In this document: one piece after another, positions 54,481 to 64,000 of the stretch | How the letters are laid out: each line of letters begins with the position of its first letter | How positions within the stretch are numbered: position 1 is the stretch's first letter | Origin: Strongylocentrotus droebachiensis | Taxonomy: Eukaryota; Echinodermata; Echinoidea; Camarodonta; Strongylocentrotidae | DNA length: 64,000 bases | Assembly: GCA_035222895.1 (NCBI GenBank) | Contig: JAVYIG010000880.1 | Coordinates: 310,001-374,000, forward strand | Reading direction: 5' to 3' | Position numbers and translations under genes: made by a program | Notes under the pieces: generated by a model | The model's database searches: none | What the model saw: only the letters and a program-made list of their open reading frames with translations | What the model was told of the DNA's origin: nothing

Positions 54481-56090
54481 TGTTCTTTTAATTGTGGGAG
54501 CATATTATTAGACGTTAGACAGGGGTGCCAACGGATCGCGATTAAGCATGAATCAATCGAACTTCCTCTTCTCATTCAATTGAGAACTGCAGCTGGTGTA
54601 TATGAGTACAGGTCACTGCACACGTTATCGGCTAACAATAGAACTATCATGATCTGTGTTAATTTATTATGGGCGTTCCCAACTCAAGCTATGCTTTCCG
54701 GGTTTTCGCCTCCTTCCGTATCTGAATTATTTACTCTATATTCGATGTTGAAATAATCGTTACATATATCATGTATAAATACATTGTGTTTCATATTGTA
54801 CTGTTGAGAAGGAAATAAATGTTAATAAATATAAATACAATACAAAATTAATGTAAGGGATAGTATAGCACGAGAAGAATGAAATACAAATAAAGCGTTA
54901 CAAAAACTCAAATTCTTTTTCGTTCAAACAAAACTGCAACATATAACAGAGCTTTTTTTCTACTATCCATATGGTCTAAAAATCATTTAACTACAAATAA
55001 CAATAATCATCAAGTGATTAACACTGACACAAACAACATGTTTACATATGACATGGGAGGAGCACAAAACGAGATGAGAGGAACTTTTATTTTTTGCAAT
55101 TATTTACTTTCAATAAATCACTGACATCAAACATTGATTACATTATACGTTAGGCCGACAATACTGTTCAATATTATATATATATTTAGCGGTTGCTTAT
55201 GAATATACGACTATCATTTGCTACCTGCATTTCCATAGATAATACTTATTGTATAGAGACAAGAGCACTGCAAACACGAATACATGTCATGTACTAGGGA
55301 ATACTGGGATATATCGAAAGTATAGTTTGTTTTGAAGCATATTCATTTTCTGTTCTCCATTAATTCTTTTTCAGATATTCTGGTAAAACATGGTGTATTT
55401 AGATAAATTACGAAATTTGTTTCAACTGCTGTGTATACATGTGCTTCATAATTATTCACCCATAGTTGAAAGCATTGCCTCGTTGGTATCTTTACTTGAG
55501 ATTCATACCTGGTCATGTTAGCTTATACTGTTACTAAGTAATTCATTGGTGTAAAACTAACATCAACCAAAAAACCACTCATGTCGACGAATGTAATGCA
55601 TATATTAAGCTCTATTTACAGTACAAGAACACATACATATATCATCTTGAAAGTAAATCTATAGCCAAGTTAAACATTTGTTCATGAGCCATAGTTAGGG
55701 TCGCCTGGTATAGCAATTAACATTATGCATGTACCTTAAACAAACATCACCCTACTCTACATCATCGATATTCCTTTACCCAAGGATCAATCTCCGAGTC
55801 TTTGGATTGATCAATAAAGTTCTGAGAATATAAACTTTAAAGCGGGACTGCACTACTTGTAGATACTTGCGCCCTCTATATAGCAAACATTGCCTAAGCG
55901 GTACCCGTTGATCCCCATGGTCCCCTTTTTCTTAAGTTAATTGAGAGCTTATTTGATGATAATATCCACCTGCCATTGACCACGCAGGGAGGTCCAATCC
56001 CTCCTGGCCAAACTAGGCAGATAGGCTTTAACTACCAAGAATAAATCATATTGTTACAATTATTTCATGAAAAGAGGTAAACTCTTACGA
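54481..56090. other. No recognisable feature
   Basis: AT-rich, no supported exon or repeat structure. Confidence 0.4.
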
Positions 56091-56194
56091 TCAGTGGCGG
56101 ATCCAGGATTTTTTTTGCGGGTGGGGGTGGGGGGGGGGGGGGGGGGAGGGGGAGGCACGGGCAAAAGTCTGAAAATTCTGTTGCAAGCAAGCAA

Positions 56195-56825
56195 GTGAAT
56201 CAGAAGCAAAAAAGCCAAAAGAGGGAAACAAACAAAGAGAAACGGAGAGATAGAGAAGATAAAGAAAGGCCTTTATTACACTGTTCGGGTGCCATTTTAG
56301 CCACTGCCCCGCAATTCAAGCGAACAAGCCCCCCTGGATGGCTGGATCCCCCAATGGTACTCATTCATCTAATGACAACTAAGTTCTTTGTGATTGAGGT
56401 CCCTACTGGTCACACGAATAATAAATTGCAATTTTTGGATAGCCTCTTTAAAAAGGATCTATTATACCGTCAACAAGTCGGTAGCCATGCGACAGGTTTG
56501 ATGTCAATATCAACCGCAGTCTTTTCGGGGTTTCCCGGACTCATTATGTCCCTTAAATGTATATTACTATGCTTTGATTCAGGTCTTCAATCAGGAAGAA
56601 GTTGTATGAAATGTGGGTTACAGCATGGATAAACACATTAGATATTAGAAGAAAAAAATATAATCATTTCTGAGAGACAGAGACAGAAAAACAGAAGTGA
56701 GAGAGAGATAGAGAGAGAGAGAGAGAGACAGATAAAGAGAAAGAGAAAGAGAGAAGCGAAAGGAGAGAGAGTGAGAGAAATAGAGAGTGAGGCAGAGAGG
56801 GGGAATGAGAAAGAGAGGGATTATT

Positions 56826-56863
<38 letters not shown>

Positions 56864-57470
56864 TATGAGAGGAGAGAGAGAGAGAGAGAGAGAGATATAG
56901 AGAGTGAGGCAGAGAGGGGGACTGATAGAGAGGGATTATATATAAAGAGAGAGAGAGAGAAAGAGAGAGAGGTGAGAGGAAAGAGAGAGAGAGAGAGATA
57001 TATATATATAGAGAGAGAGAGAGAGGAGAGGCGGGGAGAGATCGAGGGAAACATATATCTGTCCCTTGTCAAAGCACAAATAATTAGTAAAAAGAGGGAA
57101 ACAAACAACAAACAAAGAGAAACGGAGAGATAGAGAAGATAAAGAAAGACCTTTATTACACCATGGAGATATCTTCTTATATCTCCATGATTATACCGTC
57201 AACAAGTCGGCAGCCATGCGACTGGTCTGATGTCAATATCAACCGCAGTCTTTTCGGGGTTTCCCGGACTCATTATGTCCCTTAAATGTATATTACTATG
57301 CTTTGATTCAGGTCTTCAGTCAGGAAGAAGTTGTATGAAATGTGGGTTACAGCATGGACAGACACATTAGATATTTAAAGAAAAAAATATACACATTTTT
57401 TTTTGAGAGAGAGGGAAACATATATATATCGGTCCCTTGTCAAAGCACAAATAATTAATAGAAAGAGGCA
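56195..57470. repeat. Local tandem duplication with (GA)n/(TA)n core
   Basis: AGAGAAACGGAGAGATAGAG (56238 and 57117), AACAAGTCGG to TTACAGCATGG (56470-56627 and 57199-57356) and CCCTTGTCAAAGCACAAATA (57062 and 57435) each occur twice in the same orientation, 370-880 bp apart. Between them 56690-57035 is GA repeat with TATATA stretches. A CAGTGGCGGATCCAGG repeat end at 56093 precedes the block. Confidence 0.7.
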
Positions 57471-57499
57471 CACTGTATACATCTTATTACACTGATTAC

Positions 57500-58609
57500 C
57501 AGGGGCGGCGATCCCGGGGGGGGACGGGGGGACACGTCCCCCCCTCAATTTTTTTAGGGGGGGGGGGGCCGTCCCCCCTCAAAATTTGGAAAAGTGCAAC
57601 AAAAAAGTGTATAGCAAATACTGACTCAAGACTGCAACAAACTTTAAGGCTCTGGACGGCCCAAGAGTGCAGCGTTTAGACGAATAAAAGTGCAAAAATC
57701 TTCTCGCTCGGAAGCTATGCTCCCTCGCATAATATTCTTCAAACTGTACAAGTAAATATTGTAGAAAAGTGAAGTGTGAAAAAAGTACATTGCTTGTTTT
57801 TAAACTATTGTTTTGCTAAGGAATGAAATTTGTTAATAAACAAAACTTCAAAAATCTGTAAGAGGGTAGTCACTTCCGTCAACTTCACCCTTCTCGTTCA
57901 CTATGCTCCCTCGCACTGGCGCAATGACGGGGGGGGGGGGGGGTAGGGCTTAGTGGACGGTTTCCCCCAATGAAATTCAAACATAATTTAATTCGATACC
58001 AGTGATTTACAAATGTTGCTGAAATGGCATGGTTTTTCCCTGAGCTTCCGGGGGCTCTGCCCCCTGTATCCCACCAAGAGCCCTAAGGCGGGCCCCTAGT
58101 TGCTCATCTGACCGTAATTAAATACCTAAAAACCCTGAGCTTCCGGGGCCCTGCCCTAAGGCGGGCCCCTGGATACTCATCTGACCGTTATTAAATGCCT
58201 AAAACCCCTGAGCTTTCGGGAGCTTCACCCCCCGAAAGGTAACCAGGAGCCCTGAAGCGGGCTCCTAGATGCTCATCTGACCGTTATTAAATGCCTAAAA
58301 CCCCTGAGCTTTATGGGGATACACCCCTTGACCCCCACCGGGTCATTGCCCCTGGAACCCACGCCAATTCACACTCCACTTGCTTCGCTCACTTTGCTTT
58401 ACCTTATCGAAAATACTTAAGCCTCCCCCCCCCCTCACCCCGCATTGAAAAACATCCCGCAGGGCCTGTATGTACCATGTAAGAGTGGGGTGCATATTTT
58501 TGTCTACCCCCCCCCCTTAAAAAAATAAGAAGTTTTTGCTCATTACGCCACTGGTACCCTGTCCCTTGGATTTCGTCCCCCCGGTCATGAAGAGAAATCG
58601 CCGCCCCTG
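57500..58609. mobile_element. hAT-like element with internal minisatellite, second type
   Basis: Terminal repeats CAGGGGCGGCGATC and GATCGCCGCCCCTG; perfect 8-bp target duplication CTGATTAC at 57492-57499 and 58610-58617. The interior carries 3-4 units of the same ~100-bp minisatellite in the opposite orientation (about 58030-58370) and the pieces ATTCGATACCAGTGATTTAC and GACGGG plus G run that also occur near 21150 and 24800. Different termini but the same cargo as the elements at 34187 and 50247. Non-coding. Confidence 0.87.
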
Positions 58610-58729
58610 CTGATTACTGTACATAATTATACAGGCTCTTTGCAACTATGAAATTCAATATTTCTTAATTTCACTTTGAATCGATTTGACACTTGAGTTC
58701 ACAGTTTACATTATTTTGTAAAGCTTTCA

Positions 58730-58781
58730 TTTTCTTTTTCTTCTTCTTCTTCTTCTTCTTCTTCTTCTTCTTCTTCTTCTT

Positions 58782-58812
<31 letters not shown>
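58730..58812. repeat. (CTT)n microsatellite
   Basis: About 27 TTC/CTT units ending just downstream of the minus-strand secreted-protein gene. Confidence 0.95.
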
Positions 58813-58936
58813 TTTTAGCGTATAATATAAGCACAAAAAGCAAGTCGGCTCTTAAATAAAACTAGTTGAACGCTCATAGGTTTAATGGTTTTAAATATGT
58901 CTCTTCTTGGGTTATAAATCACATTTTTAAAGAAAG

Positions 58937-61900
58937 TTATATAACGAGGAAGGTTGTGTTTGTTGGCGTTGGTGTCGCATGCAATTTTGCCAGGAGGGAC
59001 CGTACACTTGACAGGCCGATATTTGGCTTTCCGCTGAGAGTAAACCACGCCCATCCATCTCTATAACGTGACCCTGTTGTCGACCGTTGATCGTCAGATG
59101 CATTCCTCATTGTAGCCGATGTCGTTGTTGATGTCGTTGTCGCTCTGGTTTGCGATTGGTTGGTATATGATGACGCTATTAGGAGAGATCCATCATTCTT
59201 TCGTCTGGTCAACTTCAAGATGTCTGCTAGCAGACGACGAAAAACGTGATCGGAACCAATGACGTCATCAGGCGCACGGTCCACGAAGGGATTTGTTTTG
59301 TTCTCCGTGTCTGGTTCAAAGTTCCCCGTGCTTGTGACGTATACAAACGTTGTAATGGAGACGATGGTTCCATTCAACTCGTCCTGCATAAACAATAATT
59401 GTATTCAAGTTGAACTTCCGTATTGTTGTTGTTTAAGTTTCTCTCAGCCCCCTTCCCCCACCCGTCTTTATTAAAAACAATGTTTGAACATCCGTTTTAG
59501 GTGAGGTAATCGTAATAAATAAAATGGAGATGAATGTGAATACTTTGTCTCATAGGACATAAGGACAACAAACTACCCCAGACAAAGACCCCGGACAATT
59601 ACACCCGAAAACTTCGCGTAGGATATATAACCACCACCTTTATCACGGACAACTACCATGACTAATTGCATTGTATTGGAAGGGGGTACGGTGTCTGGGG
59701 TAACTATCCTATGGGTACAACTGCCTTATTATGCGGGATTGGTAGTTGTCCACTGGTTACACATGGGCCTACTTTATTGAAAAAGTGTAAGTGTCAAGAA
59801 ATTGACTTTACTTTTAAAACTAGACAACACTTCAAATGCAAGAAATTAACTGAGATCAGTGATGAAGAGTTTATATAAGTTTAAGGGGCGACAGCCTCTC
59901 CCCCGAGAATATTGAAAGTACCACTTTTTTGATAGCAATTACCACTTATAGGTAGTGTATTTTTATTTTTAATATCTTATCAAGTACATTTTGTGAATAA
60001 AAAAATGCCAAAATTTTATTTTCGATTAAGAAACAGAAAATTTGATATTCGGCAAAGAGTTGCCAACCCCTATAGCGATATTATGCATGTACACTTATTT
60101 GCACTTTCATTGGGTATCACTTAAGCAAATTTATAAACCCGTTGTTGCTTTTTTCTCACTAACTGTAAGTTGCTGGTAATTTCAATTCGCAACAGTACCA
60201 ATATAATATGTAATCAAAAAGCACAGAATTTAGATATATATATATTGAGAGTTAAAAAAAAAAAAAATGGTGGCGGTAGTCCGATTATTGGTAATTACAA
60301 ATTATTTGGATGGGGAATGCAGTTTGAACGCAATCCCCTTAGCCCCCCCCCCCCCCCCGCTCTCCTAAACATTTCCAATACACAAACAGATTTCTTCGTT
60401 GTTGTTATATGTGAAGGAGGTTGTTCAAATGTTTGTCATTTCAAAATTCTTGGAGCAGAGACTGCATCCCCTTTAGCCCACACACCGCCCCCCCCATCCG
60501 ATTCGTTCATCCATGAATACAGTCGATGTCAATCAATCACCACTGACACCAACTGACACCAATAACCATTGACACCAATAACCATATAGGCCTACATTCA
60601 GTTCAGTTCAGTTTATTAATATCATCATTTCGCAGCCTGGGCTGAATTGCATGACAATTTACAATTAAAAACATCATATTTATTTCACAATTGTTTCAAA
60701 TATACTACTAGTTAAAATACCATATAATTGACAAAGACAATGAATTGTCATCAATAGTTAGATCACTTTCTAGTGACAATTCACAATATTAGCATTAAGA
60801 ATAATTCAATGTATATATATATACAACAACAATATTTGCATTAATAATATTATCTAATTTGTTTTTGCATCATTCAGTAGAGATTGGGTAAATAAGTCAT
60901 TGATAAGGTATTTGAGTGCTTAATTGAACAAAAAATAACCTTGTTGATACCTGTAATGCTATGCGTAATACCCATGTTCATGCTTCGATAATCAATTATG
61001 CCCCTGGAAATATAATTATATGAGAAATATGTTCTGATTTCAAAATATATATCGATAATAATAATTAAATAAATAGTGACACCGGTTTCGTCAAAAAGAG
61101 TTAGGCGTACATTGTTCTCTATTCACCCCTTTTATACAACCTTGGCATTATTCATTTAGGCAAGTTGTCAGAAATGGAATGGAGCTATTCTGATATCTTT
61201 TTGTCCTGGCATTGATAGATTTGTACGTTCGGCTGGTCCTGAGCTGCATGGAATGAGTTGTGTCGTTGAGAGGGAACACATTCGAGTATATATGGGAACG
61301 TACACATGCTTCGGCAAACTTTGTACATAGGTCATGCCTTCTTTCTTCTAATGTTTCTATTGAAGCTTCTTTGAGAGCAGTTGTGTAAGTGAGTTCAGCT
61401 CCAAGTACAATCCTCATCGCCCTCTTTTGGATTTTTTCCAGTGCACTAGTCTGCAGCTTTGTGAGTCCAGGGTGCCACACCGGTGCTGCGTATTCCAGAG
61501 CTGGTCGGACGTAGGACTTGTATACGGCAACTAGATCTTCTCGTGGGATTCGAAATCTCTTCAGTCTGCTCAGTATATGTACCCGTTTCTTGCTCTTCGA
61601 CATCATTTCTTTGACTTGTTTGTCCCATTTTAGGTCACCTTGAACCCAGACACCGAGGATTTTCGTTTCATTGACCACCTCCAAAACATTCGGGTCTAGA
61701 GATATGTCTGGGGGTGCTGGTTTGGTTCTCTTGAAGCAAAACTGCAGTTGTTTACATTTAGCTGCATTTAGTTTCAAGTAGTTTTGGTCAGCCCATTGCA
61801 CCAGGTCGTTGACAGCTTCCTGCAGGTGAGAAGGCTCATTGACGGTCTTGGTCTCGCCGATACTAAGATCGTCTACATACTTCCATGTATGCAACTCTGT

Positions 61901-63520
61901 CGACTCCAGTGCGTCATTGATGACTGCTAGAAAGGCTAGGGGGCCGATCTTTGTTCCTTGGGGAACGCCACAGGTTAGTTTCTTCCAGGAGGAGATAGCG
62001 CTTTGGTATTTTACTCTCTGGTGCCTATTCGTTAAAAAGTCGGCGATCCACGGGATGATTTCCGGACGGACTCCCATATTTAAGAGCTTAGTTACAACCA
62101 CGGTGTGGTCTACCGTGTCGAACGCCTTCGAGAAATCTGTGACCACAAGATTTCCTACAAAATCCTGTTTGTCTGATTCCTTGTAGAATTGATTCATCAT
62201 TTCAATCAAACAGTGTGTGGTTGATGAGCCTTTGAGGCTTCCATACTGATGTCGTTCAATATTTGGCCCCATGTCATGTTGGATCCATTTAGCCACGAAT
62301 CCCTCACAAACTTTCGCACATTGGGATGTTAGTGACACAGGCCTGAGTTTTGTGATGACAGGAGGTTTCTCTTTTGGCACAGGAACAACATCTGCGTCTT
62401 TCCAGATCTGAGGGACCTTGCCTTCCCTGAGAGAGGAGTTGAAAATGTCTGTCATGGGTATGCTGATCTCGCAAGCAAATTCCTTGAGAACTCTGTTTGG
62501 CAAGTCATCAGGGCCGATGTCTTTCTTAATGTTGATCCTGTTCAGCTCCCAATACATCTCCACACTTTGACCTGTGGAGGCTCTAGAGAAGGAAGATATG
62601 TCGGAAGGTCGGAAGTACTTAGAGGCAGTCGACCCTGTGATGTAGATGAAAATTCCTGGTTAATGGCATTAGCTATTTCCTCATCACTGGCTTCAGGGAG
62701 CGTTGGCACAGATATAGGAGAGCGTTCTTTGATCTTATTGGCGAGGAGCTGAATGCCACTATGCCACTTCGAGGGGTCTGAAGATCCTAGCCCTGCTAAG
62801 GAGTTGTCATAGAAGTTCTCCTGAGCCTGTTTGATTTGGTTTCTGGCCAATTTCTTGTAGCGCTTCCATTCGGTTAAGGAACCTTGGGCAAACGCTTCCT
62901 GACGCATCTTGATGGTTTCTTTCACTCGTGCGGTCATCCAAGGCTTGTCAGCACTGTGCAGTTTGACTGATCTACGAGGAAAGTATTTATTTACTGCTCC
63001 TTGGATCAATGTATAAAAAGCGTTTGCTTTTGATTCCGTTTCTGGTACGGAAAGGACTTCCTGCCAAGATTGGGATGTAACCCACCTTCCAAACTCGTGG
63101 ATCCCTTGATATGTCATTGGACGTGATGTTTTCTTGAGTACCTTGTTGGGAGCCTTTGTTCTATTCTTTGCAGTCCATATCACCGTGTTATGGTCACTCA
63201 TTCCCAGAGGAGACTCAATGGCGGCTGACATGTAGTGTTTTTTCATATTGGTCAATATCAAATCAAGAATCGCCTCACCTCTAGTTGGCTTATCTACCAT
63301 TTGTTTGAGTCCATGTACTCTCAACAAAGGGTCTACATCTACCCGGTTAAAATCTCCCAAAATAACAAATCCACAGTCTACATACATAGTGCCTAAAACA
63401 TCAATTGAATTGGTTACTTACAGCCATCGACGTTCCTTGAATGGGTCGAGACATGGAACAGGGAATCCCTCCTAAACACATACAGATAACCGTCAGGAAG
63501 AAAATATGTGACCCAGGCAT
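58937..63520 (-). CDS. Candidate small secreted protein, unknown family (2 exons)
   Basis: Exon 1 63520-63422 (33 codons, ending at GTAAGT) joins in phase 0 to exon 2 59383-58937 (acceptor TTTATGCAG), giving 181 aa. The first about 21 residues look like a signal peptide (HIFFLTVICMCLGGIPC). The mature part has several N-glycosylation sequons (NGT, NKT, NQS, NAS, NTT), a Thr/Ser-rich stretch (ATTTSTTTSAT), and one conserved-looking amphipathic basic segment, DHVFRRLLADILKLTRRK, ending in RRK. Such a helix with dibasic sites would suit a peptide-hormone precursor, for instance a class B GPCR ligand of the CRF or PTH type, but no family is recognised and this is speculation. Mature cysteines are absent. 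The last about 35 residues after GSRYRDGWAWF could be intronic read-through if a further exon exists. The intron contains a LINE fragment. Confidence 0.5.
59524..60594. other. Intron sequence between the secreted-protein exons
   Basis: No exon recognised. A short tandem of CACTGACACCAAYTGACACC type is at 60538-60588; poly(A) near 60255 and poly(C) near 60343. Confidence 0.4.
60595..63418 (-). mobile_element. Non-LTR retrotransposon (CR1/L2/Jockey-like), 5'-truncated
   Basis: Read on the minus strand: the last part of an endonuclease (from about 63414), a reverse transcriptase, then a 3' UTR ending in a short tandem of ACTGA (AATAAACTGAACTGAACTG, 60596-60614). The start is within about 10 bases of the splice donor at 63421, so the element is truncated in its endonuclease domain. 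The 3' end is a microsatellite rather than poly(A), as in CR1/L2-type LINEs. No target duplication was identified. Confidence 0.8.
61148..63414 (-). pseudogene. LINE ORF2: endonuclease C-terminus and reverse transcriptase, one frameshift
   Basis: 63414-62542 encodes the endonuclease end (CGFVILGDFN catalytic motif, then GMSDHNTVIW with the Asp-His pair) and a linker. 62563-61148 encodes the reverse transcriptase: KDIGPDDLPNRVLKE at the N-terminus, FSKAFDTVDH (motif A, catalytic Asp), GVPQGTKIGPLAF (motif B), YVDDL (motif C, both Asp present), and YAAPVWHPGL with the conserved C-terminal helix. The two frames overlap by 22 bases. One missing G in GTGTGGAGATG (about 62562-62572) separates them; otherwise the frame is open for about 750 codons. 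RT residues are intact, so decay is recent. It is on the same strand as the host gene. Confidence 0.88.
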
Positions 63521-63679
63521 ATTTCTTCTTTTATTTCTCTTTCAGAACGCTTACGAAATGAGATGAATTTCTATGTCAGAGGCAGCAGGTCTGTTTGCTT
63601 TTTAAAAATTCAAATAACAAATTGGCTGGGAGCTCTTCCTACCAAACATATCAGTAGATGTATTTACGGATTGTATTTG

Positions 63680-63711
63680 TGACGTCACGTCCAAAGTCAC
63701 AGAGTGATTGG
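63680..63711 (-). promoter_or_regulatory. Candidate promoter elements of the secreted-protein gene
   Basis: A perfect palindromic cAMP-response element TGACGTCA (63680-63687) lies about 160 bases upstream of the start codon at 63520. An inverted CCAAT box lies 20 bases further (63707-63711), and another CCAAT at about 63623. No TATA box is evident. A CRE would fit a regulated neuroendocrine or signalling gene (inference). Confidence 0.45.
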
Positions 63712-63720
63712 TCGTGGCAT

Positions 63721-64000
63721 AGTGCGGGAGCAATCATGGAGGAGAGGGGGAGGGGGGGGGGGGGTATGGAAGATTAGCGGTGGTCTTACGAGGTGGATGA
63801 TGTGCGAGTGAATGAAGCGTCCGAGCAAGGTAGGGTGTGGGAAAGGATGGCGTCATCCAACGCACACGTCCTCTTTACCTCTCTCCCTTTCTCCTTCTTT
63901 TTGTTTATCGGGAGTGGGTAAGTTTCCTCTACCTTAGCTAAAAATATCTTTATTGGGCGATACGAAGAGGATTACATTCAAACTCCCGGGTAAACAGTCG
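63721..64000. other. Upstream sequence, nothing recognised
   Basis: Moderately GC-rich, with a poly(G) run at 63744-63764. No exon was recognised. Confidence 0.35.

Noticed and set aside
56195-56632. 145-codon open frame
   Set aside because: It starts in GA-rich repeat and runs through a block duplicated at 57199 where the frame is not kept.

Overview
The window looks like a piece of an animal nuclear genome: genes split by GT-AG introns, abundant (GA)n, (CTT)n and poly(G)/poly(C) runs, and dense non-autonomous DNA transposons. The repeat style and the gene content suggest a marine invertebrate deuterostome, most likely an echinoderm (sea-urchin-like). That taxonomic guess is inference. No bacterial genes, CRISPR array, rRNA or convincing functional tRNA gene was seen.

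Layout. (1) 0-7 kb: two divergent genes of the MIF / D-dopachrome tautomerase superfamily. Only exon 1 of the minus-strand one is inside the window (148-255); the plus-strand one is complete in three exons (3190-6999). (2) 10.3-17.2 kb, plus strand: a complete seven-exon gene for GDP-fucose protein O-fucosyltransferase 1 (POFUT1, copy A), followed by a 1.6-kb array of a 37-bp minisatellite. (3) 19-29 kb: a gene-poor spacer with tRNA-derived SINEs, MITEs and degenerate tandem repeats. (4) 29-46.4 kb, minus strand: the same 37-bp minisatellite in inverse orientation, then a second complete POFUT1 gene (copy B) facing copy A. The two genes form a large, diverged inverted duplication, tail to tail. 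Exon lengths and phases agree exon by exon and both reading frames are open, but the introns of B have been filled with mobile elements. Intron 1 grew from 0.6 kb to 8.5 kb through a stack of nested insertions: a TTAA MITE split by a young non-coding LTR retrotransposon and by three short inverted-repeat elements inserted end to end. (5) 46.5-58.9 kb: no recognisable gene; it holds a long near-perfect hairpin, two hAT-like elements with an internal ~100-bp minisatellite, and microsatellites. (6) 58.9-63.5 kb, minus strand: a candidate two-exon gene for a small secreted protein of unknown family. Its 4-kb intron carries a 5'-truncated, once-frameshifted non-LTR retrotransposon that begins a few bases inside the splice donor.

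The genes are unlinked in function as far as can be seen: a cytokine-like tautomerase pair, a Notch-pathway/EGF-domain glycosyltransferase pair resident in the ER, and a secreted peptide. The most unusual structure is the inverted POFUT1 duplication bounded by a shared minisatellite, together with the readable order of transposon insertions in copy B. All exon structures were worked out by hand from reading frame, splice consensus and comparison between the two copies, without alignments or transcripts.
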